From Xiphophorus maculatus (taxonomy: Eukaryota; Chordata; Actinopteri; Cyprinodontiformes; Poeciliidae), in the NCBI RefSeq assembly GCF_002775205.1, contig NC_036450.1, positions 8,678,479 to 8,742,478 of the forward strand: a stretch of DNA of 64,000 nt. The letters run 5' to 3'. The notes under the pieces are model-generated. The model had not been told where the DNA came from. It did no database searches and saw only the letters and a program-made list of their open reading frames with translations. Below are positions 12,301-25,272 of this stretch, piece after piece; within the stretch, counting starts at the first letter, position 1, and each line of letters starts with the position of its first letter. The position numbers were made by a program, and so were the translations under genes.

Positions 12301-15300
12301 AAACTTGAACCAGATTCTTAAGAATGAAATAAAAAAAGAAAGCAGTTGAATGCATTACGAATAAATAGATAGATAGATTGTTTTTCACATATGAAATATA
12401 TACATACATTTTTTATTCAAAAATCCACAAATGTTATACTTACTGGTAAAATATTGATCATTTTCTTCAGAACTCGGATTGTCTACATGTAAGAAGAGAG
12501 CAAATTCAGCTGAACAAAAGGATTCATGAGTCAAATATCAATTGTGCTTCACATTAAAAATCAGCTTAGATATGATTAAAACAGGATGCCTTTATTGTTC
12601 TCCAGAGTTAACCATTCATTTCAGTATAGTATTTTTGCATCATTCTGTACAAATACTTTAATTACAGAGAAGAGGAACAGCAGCCGTTTCTCTCCCCAGG
12701 ACTTTTTATACTGACAAATTTTAGAAAATGTGTTAGCTTGGCAGAGAAAGTTGTAACAAAGGCCCTCATATGTCTAACGAGGCCTCAGGTTCTGAATTAA
12801 AACCACTCAACATACATTTAGATGAGTCTCACATTAGATCATATTGGGATTTTATCACATAACGGGTGACGAGTGTATACATATGTAGCATGCAAAAAGC
12901 ATGCGTCTGGGCTGTAACTCAACATATCAATGCCGCTGTTTCTCAGTTTATAGCTGACAGATAAGGTCATTGCATCTTTGAAATTACAGTTTTGTGCCTG
13001 ATGAGGCCTTAAACCATGACATGAGTTATATTGTCGTTACAGCTGGAAATAGGAGGCTGTTGTGACTGTAGCTCCCCCTTTTGGTGGATGAAGAAATGGA
13101 AAACAAGCCACATCAAACCCACTAAAAAAAGTCAAAATGTGGAAATGCTATCTAACACTCTAGTAGGACAGAAATAAAAAAAGTGCCACCTGTGCTGTAT
13201 TGGTATTTATGTTTATAAACAAGATGTCATTAGTTTTGTCATTAGCTGCCAACCTTCATGTGACAGGAAACTACCTCAAGCTGTTGGTTGATAAATTAAT
13301 GGTTTTGTTCAAGAAAAGAAGCATTTTATTATTATTGTTATTCTTGATCAGGAATTTTAAAATAGCAACTGTCTCCTCTAAAGCAGATTTTTGCACACAA
13401 TCACATTAGCACTCTAGCACAGCCAGCTGCTGCAGGAAGTTAGCACAGTAGCAGTTTGTAACCCCCATGAATAATTGCTTAAAAATGCTTTTCAATGCTG
13501 GTATAGTAAAATATATATTGTATTAATTTTATTTCTTAAACTATTTTATTTATATTGTAATTTTTTTTTTACTAAACAAGTCATCATGGCAAGAGTTTAT
13601 TAGAAAATGAGTAATAGACTTCACTCTGTTTTGTTTCAGTTTCCTGGAAGATGAAGTGGTTAAATGACAACATGAAGAAATCTTTAAGCTTTTCTTATTT
13701 GTTAGAATAATATTGGAGGAAAGCTGTGATGTGGCACCTCGTTTGCCCACATAACACTTTCTGTTTGGAACATGGACACTTCTTTCTTCTGATAAACTTT
13801 TTACTGTTTAGTTGTAAGTTATGGATGATCATACTTATGAAACAAGATGAAAAGTTTTCACATAGGGAAAAGAGCTTGATTTCCCTCCTGAAATTTTAAA
13901 ACTATATTCCTGAAATCATTTAAAGTATGATTTTTTTAAAAAAATGAATTTTCCAATCTTTTTGCATTAGAAAACAAATTGCAAAAGTGCATCATTACAG
14001 CATTGACATGGATAGATATGTCCTTTCTTTCACCTGGTAGTCTGTACTGAAGTGTTGGTCTTCCTGTACCACTTCCAGCTCTTTCCCTCCCCTCACCAAA
14101 ACTGTTCTGACCCCACGGCCAGCCAGGTGGGTGTGCAACTGTGAGGCAAATACATAGATGCCTCCTGGAGGCAAAGCCTAGAGAGACAACCGGCAGACAA
14201 ACAAGAAGAGTTTTTAGATTACCAAAAAATCTCAAAGCTGAGCTTCTCAACTTTTGAACCATTAAGTGATGAAGCTTTTATGCACGTACAGTCCGGGTGC
14301 ACTTTGATGTGCAATACCCAGTGAGATAGAAGGTATGCTGCTTTGGAGGGATCGCCATGACAGGAGTGTAAACGAGGCCCAGCTCCATGATCCCTGCATC
14401 GTACCGCCTCAGGTTGGGAGTGTAATGCAGTCGTATCCCAGATGAGTCATGCCTGCCTGCATTAAAAATACAGACTCATTAATGTTTGATGTACGATCAA
14501 AAAAACCTGTGGAAAAATATTCCACAGGTTGGGTATTTGTACACCTTCCCAGTCTTTGAAAGATGTAAAAATGAATATGTTTTTTTCTTTTTGTTTTCTG
14601 TAGCAGCCTTCTGCAATTTAAGTTGTCAGTGATCATTGAAAGTGTCAAATAGACGCTTTATCTGGTCTTGTCCTGAGATGTGTTTGGAAGCACTTATGGT
14701 TTGGACAAGACAAGGAAATGCTAATTGTGTTTTTTTTTTTAACAAAAATAAGAAAAGTTAAAAGAAGTGTGATGTTATAGTAACCTAACATTTTTAACTT
14801 TCTGTGAATTTTGCAAGTCACGAATTTTAATTGAGATGCACTGGAATTGCCTGTTCCACTTGATCAGCCCTTTCAAGGTGGTCAGAAAGTCAGTTTGTGA
14901 TGAAAGAAGATTGGAAGTTAGCTATTTTCAGTATCAGAGTAAGGTGTTTTGAATTAATGAAAGCACAGAGAAGCTGTGTACACATCTCATATGTCTTCTT
15001 TTGCTATGATTCTTGATGATAAATCAGGACGTAACAGAAAACAGATTCTCATTGGCACACCTACAACCTGTAATATTAAATTTAGCCACATATCTTCTGG
15101 TTTAAACCTCTAGATTTCTCATAAATGCAGAAACATGTTTCAAATTATTCATTTCAAGGAAGGAACATGAGAATATTAATGTGAAATACACAAATATTTC
15201 ACATTTAGATACATATTTGCAAAAATTAAATCAGCTAATCGAATTAGAAGAGGCTAAAACTCAGTGTAATAGACAAAACAAAGCTCCGTCTGTTTTTATT

Positions 15301-18300
15301 TTTCTTAAAAGAATATGTCTGCCATTGGCAGTACATCCTTCAGTTAAGTATTGATGTGTGTACTGTGTGTACCAGATATAAGGAGAGGGTTGTGGTAATG
15401 GACTTCCAAACGGAGAAACCTTGAGGAACCAGGTCCACCTATGGCCAGGCCTGCATCAGGGGGATAGTAAAAAGCCTGCAAGCACACACATCCATGCACA
15501 CATGAAATATAAGATTCATGAGAAAAACCACAGCAGGAGTTTGTGTAGTGCAGTGGCTAATTGGACGACTTACCATTTAAAGTTCATTTAATAATTGTGT
15601 TACAACTAGACTCATGTTTTATAGTAATCAAGATTTTCCCTTGAAAATAAAATACTTTTAAAATGTTTTATATGAATAAATTAGTCTCTAGTACCTGGAA
15701 GGTAGTAGAAATATTAGAATTTGTTTCTTTGCAAAGAAAAGTTGCGCATCAGATAATTTGACTTTTGTTTTTGAACCTATCAAATAATTTGAAATTCTAT
15801 GCTGGCATGTAAAGTGTATTTTTCTAAAAAAAAAAACATTTTAAACTTGCTCCTCCACTGTTTCAAAAGGACAGTTCTCCATAATTTATTTCTCCCTCTT
15901 TTTTCAGCTGCTTTACAAGGCTTCAATACCCACTTCTTTCAGTGCACCGCCTAGGAGAATAAAACAACACTATAAGAAGGTGATGAAAGAGGCCTGAATA
16001 TTTCCAACCTAATCTTGTCTTCACAGCTCACAGAAGGCATCCTGCTTGTTTTTGTTTAGCTGGCAGATAATCCAATCGGAGAGGGGCCAGGCTTGCTTGT
16101 GATACAGTGGGAAGCGGTACAGAGAAATATGGTGACAGCCTCGCTGTTCCCTGTCCTCTTTGCTTTATGTGGAGAGCAGGCTGCTTTACTTACTCAGCCG
16201 CTGCTTTGTTACCTTATGGCCTTGTACTCTTCTTCTGTGGAGTTGAAAGTTTGTCATTTGGACAAAATCTGCAGTTAATCCATATTTTTCCATACTGAAG
16301 ATTATTGATTTTAAGGCCAATATTTAATCTGAGCAACATGTTTTCTCTGACAGGAAGTCATATTAATATTTTGGAGTTTAAATCTTATAGAGAATCTGTG
16401 GAGGAAGCTAAAAATTAGGGTGATGCCAAGGAAACTTTTAAACCTGAAAGACTCGGAGCTCATCACTAAAATTAAATAATTAAAATTCATGGATTATTGA
16501 GAAGGTTGTAAATAAACATTTTGTTTGTTTATTCAAGTTGTACAAGACAAAGTTTACTCTGGCCAGGGCATCTTATCTGTCACAAGAAACTTAGGAATTA
16601 TCTCCATATTTTTCACCACAGCCATTGTAATTACTGACTAATCCCACAATAGATATAAAAAAATATGCGAGATAAAAACTATCAGGGCACAGAAAAAAGA
16701 ATGGCTTTATTCTTTCCAGCTAATTATTCAAATGTAACATGCGCTTCTGCAAGTTTTAGTCTGCTATTTCTGCAATGAAGAGATTGCCAGTGGCACAAAA
16801 AATGCTTTAAAACTAGTTGAAAAAACACAAATCTAGTCTTAAGGACCCATTATGATTTTTTTTTTTTTGTATCACCTCTAAAACGTTTCATTATATGCGT
16901 TCATGAAGGGTTTTCATTTGCTGTTTTTGTGGGTGTATTTTTCTCTTTTCATGTCTGCAAGTTTATAAATATTTGTGTGCTTCCCACATACAGACTGTCT
17001 CTTTATAGAAGAGATGTGTGTGGGAACATCTTTACAGAATTTTAAAGACTGCAGCTCCAGGCTTTAATATTACTAGTGTGGGAGCTTTTGTTTGTCTCTT
17101 AAAATAGGTGCAAGGTCTGCACTTAACCAAGTTCGTCCCAATGCTCTATATCAATTAGATGCTCTGTATTTACATTAAACCAGGGAACTACAATATACAG
17201 TTATTTTGCTCTATATTTTGGTCTTTGCATATTTAAATATTTTTTTTTATAAACTGATGACATTTAACCTAATTGTCACATCTTTAATTTGAGTATGGAC
17301 TGTTGGATTATTTGTCATGGATGTTATTGTGGAAAGGCCCCATTCATGTTGTGGAAATGACTTCCCATCATACCTCAGCCCCCATTGCCCAGGCAGCCAG
17401 CACATGGCGGCAGAAGTTGAGCTTTTTGGGTTTCATCTTGTCGTCACAGGAGCCGCTGTACTGTGGTACCTCTCGCAGATCTGGTGCACACTCAAACACT
17501 TCGATATGATGCACGATGGCTTCGTTACCTGGAGTTATCACAGACTCATACTAGAGGAAATAGTAAAAAAGCAAACAGGTTTTTTATATTAATTCATTCA
17601 AGTATTGATAAAAATGCGAAGTATTTATTATTTTAAATATCCTTATACCATGACAATGTGGTTCTTGGGCATATCATCAGACAACTTCTGGATGAAGCAC
17701 CAGTAGGTAGTTTCTTGGTTTGGTATGATGACGTTTGGAGCAAGAACATCCATCGTCTTCACATCTGGAGGCAGAGTGGGTGATAGCATGTCAGGGCGAA
17801 GCATCAACACTCTCTGCACCCCCATGTGGATTCTGGACAGGTTCAGATCTCCAAGAGAGGCAAGTGGTTGATCCAACAAGCCATAGATGATGTGCACGGT
17901 TCCTTCCTGATGAGTCAGAGGAGAAAGGTTTTAAACAACTACAAAGTTAAATATGGGAGGCTGATGCACACAGACGCACACACACACAGGAAATAAAAGA
18001 ACAACTCAATAATAATGTCTTTTCTTACCTCTATGACGTAATCTCTGGGATCACAGGTACTAAATGGTCTTTTGAAGAGCAAGTAGAATCCATCAGCTTT
18101 CTGTTTAGCTTCAATCAGCTCGTAGTCTTGATGGCTATCCAGTGATACATGGCCTTTGCTGTCACTCCATGCGTCCTGTAGGAGATAGTGAGGTGAAACA
18201 GGACCACCCGGAGACCTCAATCTTTAATTACAGTACTTTGGAACAGCATCATTTACAGGAAGGAAAAAGGAAATATATACAATACATTTTGGATTTGTAT

Positions 18301-21207
18301 TCATCCTCCTATACTTTGCTACACCTACAGTAAATTAAATACAGTGCAGCCAACTGTCCTTAGAAATCAGCTAATTAGTAAATGAAGTCCAACTGCATGT
18401 ATTTTAATCAGAGTAAATACAGCTGTCGTGTGAAGGCCTGAGATGTCTGCTAGAGAACATCTGAGAATAGAGAATCTGTTATGGCAATTATTTTTCATGA
18501 TTTTCATAAATCTAGTCTCTGTAGCAAGAAGAAAGCCATTGCAGAAAGATATCCCTAAAAAGTAATGTGTTCAGTTTGCTATAAAAATGTTGAAGACAGT
18601 GCTCTGGTAAGATGTTACCAAAACAGAACTTTTTGGGTTACATGCAAAACTGTAATAGTGCAAATCTAACACCATAGGACATCCTGCCACTGGTGAAACA
18701 TGGTGGTGGCAGCATTATGCTGCTTAATGCTGTTCTCCAGCAGGAAGAGGGAAACTGTGCAGAGTTATTGGGAAGATGTATGAAGCTAAATGCAGGGCAA
18801 TACTGGAAGAAAATCTTAGATTTGTAAAACAAAATTCAAAACCAGGCATAGTTTTTCCGTAACCTCTTTAGTTAAGCATTACTTCATGTTGGCCTTTTGA
18901 AATATCAGTAAAATATGTTGAAGATTGCAGCTGTAACATAAAAAAATGTGAAAGAAATTAATAGGGTTGGAATACTTTCTTAAAGCAATGTAAATCCTCC
19001 GCCATCGCAAATGAACTGATGAACAGATGAGTTAGTTTGTTGGTAATGTCGCAGCCTTCGGTTCCAAAAAACAAAAATAAACTCCAATAAAGGCTGTGGG
19101 TGGTAACGGGTGGTTTGGGATTTGTACGCACTTGTACTGATTCATTTATTGTTAAAGTTGAAATAAAAAGTCTTGTAACTTAGTTGAAATAAAAAAAAAA
19201 TAGTCTCGATTTAATGTTCAACTGTTCCAGTGTTCAAGTGTTCAAATGTTCAAGTGGTCAAAAAATCATTTTCCAAAAGCCTCCCGTCCACACCAGACAT
19301 TCACCAAACAATCCACCAAACAATCCACCCCGCGCCCAGCACCCGGTGTGTTCTTAATCGCTCAAATTGGTGGGCGGGTCTAACAATTAACAATGTAATC
19401 TAAATAATTCCAAATATAAAAATGAATTACAAATTTTGAATCTAAATTAACTTAAATATATTTCCACTACACAAAGAACAAAACAAAACTGGTAAAAATT
19501 ATAATCTACAAAACTTTTACATAAATGGCCACGACAGGTAAGGTACCCTATACAGCAGTTTGAAAAAAAAGCATTTTGAAGTGAAAAATAAATTATTATA
19601 ATCACTGTGACAATTAAGACAGCTACAGAGTAAATACTGCAGCTGTATTTACTCTGTAAATGACAGAAATATACAGAAAGTATGCTTCTGTCAAGAAACA
19701 TACTTGCTGTATGTATTTCAAGAAAGGGCAAAAGTAAGTAATAGTAGATTATTAAGACACAGATACTACTTCTGTAATTCCAATAAATAAAAAAGAAACT
19801 CAAAATTGGTTACTGAGTAATAATTGTGACAAATGGCAGCAGTCGTAGTCAGCTGTTTGATGGCAAATTATGATATAATTCATAAAAAGAACTAGTTAGA
19901 AAAAGAGTGGCATTTGGTGTTGTGAAACCTTCTCCAACCTGGCAAACAAGATGTTCTTCTTCTCTGCCAGAAGGCTTTGTAGCCTCGTCTGAGTTTCTCA
20001 CATTCCTACCTGTCCAAAATAACACCTAAGATCTCTCATTTTCATCTCCTCACTGTTACTCTTATGTAACTGTCCCACACGAACTCCATGGATTTTGAAG
20101 ACATCAGTTTAGAAAGTGTGCATTTTGTAGAAATCTAATAAAGCACGCCATAGTACACCTTGTCCAGTGTGAGTTAGAGGTTTGCGGAGAAAAAACTGAG
20201 ATATATCGGGTGGCTGGCCCCATATAAACCTTAAAACATTACTCACTGTAGAATTTTAGTGATAGCATCATGTCATAAAATTATTTAAAAACTTAGCTGT
20301 TGCTGCTGTCTTTGTTCTTATATGTGACAAATATTATTTTTTTTCTCATTAATCAGATGTCCGCACTGATTTTTTTTTCCTTTGCTCTGTTGATGTTTCC
20401 TTGCAGACACTGATTAGGTAGTGAGAGACCTAATCAGAGACAAAATAATACCAACAAATTTCCAGTTAAAATTTCTTAAAAACTGTTTGAGGCATAATGG
20501 GGAAAAAAAGGCATTTCGCACATCTTAATTAACATGTGATTTGGCTTTGATATGCAAATATCTGCTAATGATTCCCAGTAGAGCTGCAGCTATTAGTGCA
20601 GTTTGACTGATTTCCAATTAGGAAGGCTTGATAACATCTTTAGCGACTCTGTGATCATGCAGCAAAACTCTTCCCCAGGCTGCTTGTGCAAAAATGCCTT
20701 TCCCACACCCCTACAACCATGGAGAGACAAGGAAATGTAGGAAATTCCTTCTCCTTAAGATTCTTTATAAAATCCCTGCAAAAACAAACAAAAATTAATT
20801 CATTCAAAACATACACCATAGACCAGCATCAATTTTACCCCAAAGTAGCTCCTTGTTCCATTGTCCCACAGCACCACCAGGTCTGCGTTGGTGAGTTCAC
20901 CGCGGTCCGACATCCCCAGGACCACCCCGTGTCTGAGCTCTGCAACCCTCAGCTGTATGTAGATCTCCTGGGTGGCATAGCTGATGTTCCAGGCCAGCTG
21001 CAGGTTTCCAAGTGGGTCCAAAGGCATATGGAAAGGCATGGGGAGAGGTGGCAGAGAACTGGAAGGGCTCGGCTTTAGGCTGGACACGTCGATGGCGTTG
21101 GAGGGCGCCTGATACGAAGCCACTAGGATGACCATCAGGGCAGCCAGGCCAGTGAAATACATGATGGTGATGTCCTGAAGGCGGACGTCTTTGCTGAAGA
21201 TCCTCAT
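9331..21207 (-). CDS. dbh: Dopamine beta-hydroxylase, complete (12 exons, 614 aa)
   Basis: This copper- and ascorbate-dependent monooxygenase converts dopamine to noradrenaline in secretory vesicles of catecholamine neurons and chromaffin cells. Exons in transcript order are 21207-20839, 18175-18029, 17906-17649, 17550-17374, 15475-15373, 14456-14290, 14177-14034, 12482-12444, 12075-12016, 11906-11779, 10878-10719 and 9423-9331. All have AG/GT borders, and all phases agree, giving 1845 nt including TGA at 9333-9331. In order the protein shows a membrane anchor (about residues 13-33), a DOMON domain (about 55-175), and the two copper monooxygenase domains (about 200-530). The copper ligands are in place: H272 and H273 (VHHIEV), H343 (EVHYHNP), H422 and H424 (QLHTHL) and M497 (EEMCVNY). 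These sit ten residues after the human positions throughout. Length is close to the human enzyme's. The C-terminal tail after about residue 600 differs from the mammalian one, as expected for a variable tail. Exon 8 is only 39 nt. MOXD1-type paralogs are less likely given the sardh and fam163b neighbours and the N-terminal anchor. Confidence 0.96.
11779..11906 (-). CDS. dbh: dbh exon 10: CuM methionine ligand
   Basis: The exon encodes GGFGIMEEMCVNYIHYYPRT and on to YLQKYFSFINR. M497 in EEMCVNY is the third CuM ligand, conserved across dopamine beta-hydroxylase and peptidylglycine monooxygenase relatives. The donor splits an arginine codon (AG/G), completed by exon 11 at 10878. Confidence 0.93.
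14034..14177 (-). CDS. dbh: dbh exon 7: CuM histidine pair
   Basis: The exon encodes ALPPGGIYVFASQLHTHLAG and continues to EDQHFSTDYQ. H422 and H424 of HTH are two of the three ligands of the CuM site, where oxygen is activated. A short intron of 112 bases separates it from exon 6. Confidence 0.93.
14514..14540. repeat. Perfect 11-base inverted repeat in dbh intron 5
   Basis: Arms AACCTGTGGAA at 14514-14524 and TTCCACAGGTT at 14530-14540 flank a five-base AT loop. It lies 58 bases upstream (transcript sense) of the dbh exon 6 acceptor. No function can be assigned. Confidence 0.8.
15373..15475 (-). CDS. dbh: dbh exon 5: third CuH ligand
   Basis: The exon encodes AFYYPPDAGLAIGGPGSSRF and then LRLEVHYHNPLLIS. 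H343 of the VHYHN motif is the third CuH ligand by family alignment. The donor splits a glycine codon after its first base. The next exon completes it with GC, giving the conserved GRHDSSGIR junction, which fixes the exon 6 acceptor at 14456 rather than at a nearby alternative AG. Confidence 0.92.
16385..16495 (+). mobile_element. Tc1-like transposase fragment in dbh intron 4
   Basis: The translation contains ENLWRKLKIRVMPRKLLN followed by LKDSELITKI, which matches the end of Tc1/mariner transposases after the third catalytic residue (IENLW in the family). Only the C-terminal piece remains, antisense to dbh. It is a dead fragment. The boundaries are approximate. Confidence 0.7.
17374..17550 (-). 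CDS. dbh: dbh exon 4: first copper-site histidine pair
   Basis: The exon encodes YESVITPGNEAIVHHIEVFE through LAAWAMGAE. The HH pair (residues 272-273) supplies two of the three ligands of the CuH site. Flanking splice sites are TCTAG/TATGAG at the acceptor and GAG/GTATGA at the donor, both phase 0. Confidence 0.93.
18520..18992 (+). mobile_element. Degenerate Tc1-like element, 3' half, in dbh intron 1
   Basis: The sequence follows the later part of a Tc1-type transposase gene: 'gcaagaagaaagccattg', then 'gtgaaacatggtggtggcag', then 'aatgcagggcaatactggaa'. It runs to a decayed terminal repeat ending near 18992 ('ggaatactttcttaaagca'). Internal deletions and stops destroy the reading frame. 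It is inserted antisense to dbh. Confidence 0.75.
19217..19259 (+). repeat. Short tandem repeat with a unit of about 10 bases
   Basis: Imperfect copies of a TGTTCAAGTG-like unit are repeated about four times. It lies within dbh intron 1, next to a GC-richer patch at 19315-19380. No further identity is visible. Confidence 0.6.
19624..19658. repeat. Perfect 14-base inverted repeat in dbh intron 1
   Basis: The arms at 19624-19637 and 19645-19658 (TACAGAGTAAATAC and its complement) enclose a seven-base loop. They are perfect over the full arm. Confidence 0.85.
20410..20437. repeat. Perfect 10-base inverted repeat in dbh intron 1
   Basis: CTGATTAGGT at 20410-20419 and its complement at 20428-20437 enclose an eight-base loop. 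It lies about 400 bases downstream of the dbh exon 1 donor in transcript sense. Confidence 0.8.
20839..21207 (-). CDS. dbh: dbh exon 1: start, membrane anchor and start of DOMON domain
   Basis: The start chosen is the ATG at 21207-21205. It puts a short charged N-terminus (MRIFSKDVRLQD) ahead of a hydrophobic stretch ending LAALMVILVASYQ, the signal-anchor arrangement of this family. A Ser/Pro-rich spacer follows, then MPLDPLGNLQLAWNISYATQ and GMSDRGELTNADLVVLW, which are DOMON-domain hallmarks. NIS and NGT are potential N-glycosylation sites. The exon ends in phase 0 at GGG followed by GTAAAA; reading on would add non-homologous residues. Confidence 0.94.
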
Positions 21208-24200
21208 GCTGGTGGACAGATCCTTTCAAGTTTTTTCTTCAAGATCTTTTTCTTTTCCTTACTTCTCTTGCCAAAGTTGAACTGAAGTTTAAGTTGAAAA
21301 ACAAACTGCGAGGGAACTTTTTCTCCAGTCTTGCTGTAAAAAAGACGTGATTCTCCAGACTAATACACTCGCATTTGTCTTGTTTGATTTCAGGCCTCAT
21401 ATGACAGTGAAGAGACACTATTTCTTCCTGTGTTCTGTCCTCTCCGTCTGTAATGTTAGACAAAGTTTGACCTTCTGTGGAGCATCTGTACTTCTTATTT
21501 TCTATTTATCTGGTGAGATCCTCTATTGGTGTCCTCTTTCCTCTGAACAACCGTTACGTCTCTTCCGACCTCGTCCACCTCTTTGCTTTTTAAAAGACTC
21601 CTCCCTTGTGAGTTGCCTGTTTTTATCCAGCCTAATGGTATTACATTTGTTGAGGAAAATTGAATTGGGTTCTTTAAGCCCTGGGGGTCGGTCATGATTC
21701 TGCACGTCTGCCAGACCCTAATTGATCCAAATTCAGCCAGGGGCATTATCAATGATCATCATTTTGGACTAACTTAAGTTTATTGTTCTTTCTGTTCTGC
21801 TTTGGTAAGCAAATCACCAAAATGATTTTTTTCTACATGTAAATGTTTTCTATATATTCTCCCTACACTAGAGGCTGTTCCCCCATTGATTCAAACAACA
21901 TTTCAGGGGCAGTGGGAGCTTGGGTGATGTGTAAACAAGGCATTAAGGCATTCGGTCCTCCTTAACCTATACCTTAGGCTACAGAAGACCTAATCTAACT
22001 GTCAATACAGGTTTTCAAGAGGAGAAGCGATGTGATCTAATAGGTTAGCAAAGTCAATGTGAAAAGGGTGTTTAGTGAAAAAAGTTTACTACAGTAGAAA
22101 AACACATTACAGAGACTGTATGAATTAAAATAAGGATTTATTTATTTACTTGCTTGGCTATTTTCATTATTTGTTTTTACATCATGTGTGGTCTTCAGCA
22201 GAAAAATATTTATTTCTCACTTAAAATAACCTTTGCAAATTGTGGAAATTGTGATTTTACTTATTCACTACATTTTCAACAACTAAACGTGCAAGGATTT
22301 ATAAATATTAAACATATATTTAGATGAAAAACTGGATCTGTAAATCATTGCAGATCTGAAGCATAACAGGGACCTGACTCCATCTTGTTTGACTTCTTAA
22401 TAGAAAATCATGGAGGTTTCCAAATTTCTGGTACTAATGTATTTATATTTTGTTGATATGCAAACACTTTTTTTCAGCAACAAGAATAGAATATGGGGTA
22501 ATTATTTCTTTTAAAAAATAACAGTTTTATTATATGTTTGGTGTCCAAAGCAAAAAGTCACTAGATGTTTTCAATCCCACTTACTATTAATTTTAAATAA
22601 AAGGAAGAAGTTGATATCGCCAGTACATAATGAATGCTTTTGCTGTTTCCAATGTTTTCCAAGTTAAGATGCGTCAGTGAAAATCTTGAACTAAAACTCT
22701 TGAAAAGTATCAATCAAATTTGTCAAATTTACAACAATCTCCAATTACATTTGGATTCAACACAAAATCAAAACTTCGGACACCATTAGCTTAAGGAGAA
22801 ATGTAATGATTTTAATAAACAGAATCATTTTTGTTCCCAAATGTGTTAAGTATGGACTCACCCTATAGCAATAGCATAAGTGTTTACCTCAAAACCATTT
22901 TTTTACCACATATAACAAATCAAAACTTATTGCTACAAATCCCAAATTCAAACATTAAGTTGGAAATGTATTGATTACTTGAATATTCATACTCCAGAAA
23001 ACAATAGAAAAACGTAGTGATGATTTCAAACCACTCTTTTTCATTGGAGAGGATTCAATAGATCTCAAAATTCCTTCAATTGCAGGTGAAGCTCCGGTAC
23101 AACTCTGCTGCAGGGTGACTGCCAACTCTGAATGAAATGGAAAAGAAAAAGCTCTTATAGGATGTCAGACTATTGAGTTTTTGCTTTTTATCCAGAAGGG
23201 AATCATACAGGAAAAGCTTTGGGTCAGAACAAAAAAACAGACAGGATAAGAGAAATCCTGCCATTGTGGTGGTTAATGTAATAAAAACGTCAAGTCCCCT
23301 TGGGCGCAAACAGAGCTCTGTATGTTCAGAGAACAGCTCTCATATGAGGCTCAGTGACCTTCTCTTTGTCTCTACTTGCTTGACAGTAATGATTTCGTTC
23401 TTCTCCTTCATTCAGTCACATTTCTGATGCTTGGCCCGCTCTGCTTCTCTCCCATCACACGTTTCTCTGCTGGGGCGTCTTTCTTTCACTGTCTGCCTTC
23501 TCTTCTTCTCTTACAGGCACACTTGTCTTTCCGGTGCCACTACTGATGCGTCAGCAAACAGAGCTGAGACGCTGTAAAGTCAGCTGTGAATTGAGGAGAA
23601 GAGGTGTGGGGGTAGGGACATCGGATGAAACGAGTTATTACTCTTGGGATTTTAATGATTCATCTGAGCCGTTCCTTCTGTTTGAGTGGGCTTGTTGTTA
23701 TAACTTCACTGAAGAATTGGATGCATAAAGTTGAATATGCTGAACATTTTCTTTAATCCACACAGGGTCTAGGTTTTAAATCAAATTAACATGATGGTGT
23801 AGGCTGGGGAGCAGGGCCACATCCCAACCACAGCTCTAATTATCCAATATTCTACTCACACCCAGTTCACCAATCAATCTCAGTTTATCATGTTCATTTG
23901 ACCCTGCCCTCTTTTTCTCCCTGCAGGGCATCATTTCATCAGTAGTCTCCTTCCAGTCCTCTTCTACGCTCAGCTATTTCCCTCTACTTCCCTCCTTCAT
24001 TCTTCACTTATATTCACGTTCCTTCTTTTTCTAAGCTCCATCTGGTCTTAAGTTGCCCACATGCTGACGCTCCTCCTCTCAGTCCTCCAACAGCTAGTGT
24101 CCAAATGATGATGTATCATCACATCCCATATGACTCATCTCCAAATCTATATTTTCACTTTAATATGTACATGCACCCCCTCTCGTATTTTGTTAAATGT

Positions 24201-24464
24201 CTGCTTAGGAAGTTGCACCTTGACCACATGCTTGTGCCATCTCGCCAACTTCTTGCATAATTCTGGCAGAACATTTTAAACTCTAAACAGAGAAAGTGAA
24301 GTTTAACTGTCAGACTGTGCTGATTTCAATTTAAGTTTCAATGATGTTAGCTTTAGTAGCTTCACCTTAACTTGCGCCTCCACCCATGCTTGTCTTGGCC
24401 ATCAATCTTCTGAACAGAATTAGAACTTATCTAAATTATTTGCTTTCCTGAAACAGACTCATAG

Positions 24465-24520
24465 ACAGCCCCGCAGCATTATACTGCCACCACCATGCAC
24501 CAGCTCTTGGTTAGAAAGCT
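24465..24520 (-). mobile_element. Short Tc1-like transposase scrap
   Basis: On the minus strand the sequence includes 'gcatggtggtggcagtataa', matching the conserved HGGGS(V/I)M-type coding block of Tc1 transposases. It is the same block seen at about 18700 on the + strand. Only about 50 bases are recognisable. Confidence 0.55.
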
Positions 24521-25189
24521 TCACTTCAAAAGTACTTGTTGGCACTGTGAGGGAAGAAAAGAAAACTCAGTTGAAAGATCACTTAAAATAAATATTTTAA
24601 ATCCCTAAAACAATGTAAAACTCATATCGGTAATGAGCATATGTAAAGTTTTGTCTGAACTATATGTGTATTTTGAATCCTGAAGAACAGATTGATCAAT
24701 ATATGTGCATAAGTCATGGTTTGTCAGGATAACATCAAATATCATTTGACTGTGCTCTTGTTGGTCCATATTGTTGATGATGTTGTTGACAGGGGTTATA
24801 TTAAGACTGTATAAAGTATCCAGTATGATGGAAGAGGATATGAAGGAAAGTAGGAATGGTTTGAAATGATCGGATCTGTGGCCAGCGTCCCTGACTCCCT
24901 CTGCTGATGCCTCTCTGATAGCAGTGACCCATTTTTGCCACACTGTGTCATGGTCCAGTTTTGGTTTTATTATGTGATTTATTTATTTATTTTACTAAAA
25001 TTGGAAGCACCTTTTGCAGACAGGACGATGTAAAACAACCCAAGCTATTTTTTTCAACAAAAATGGCAATAAAGTGTGGTCTTTATAGTGATCAGATCTC
25101 CTCTCTAGCTCACATCACCCTGTTTCCTCGTTGCATTTGTGGAAGTCTATGAAAAGCATAAAAACACATAAAAGCAGAATTCACCCTCC

Positions 25190-25192
<3 letters not shown>

Positions 25193-25255
<63 letters not shown>

Positions 25256-25272
25256 CCACACACACACACACA
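25193..25272. repeat. CA/TG dinucleotide microsatellite
   Basis: About 40 CA units are interrupted once, near 25253-25258, by CGCCCA. Read on the minus strand it gives a meaningless CV-repeat peptide, which is not a gene. Such tracts are usually length-polymorphic. Confidence 0.97.

Noticed and set aside
20686..21078. A 130-codon open frame on the + strand
   Set aside because: It is antisense to dbh exon 1, which is strongly supported by homology, and its peptide has no family features.
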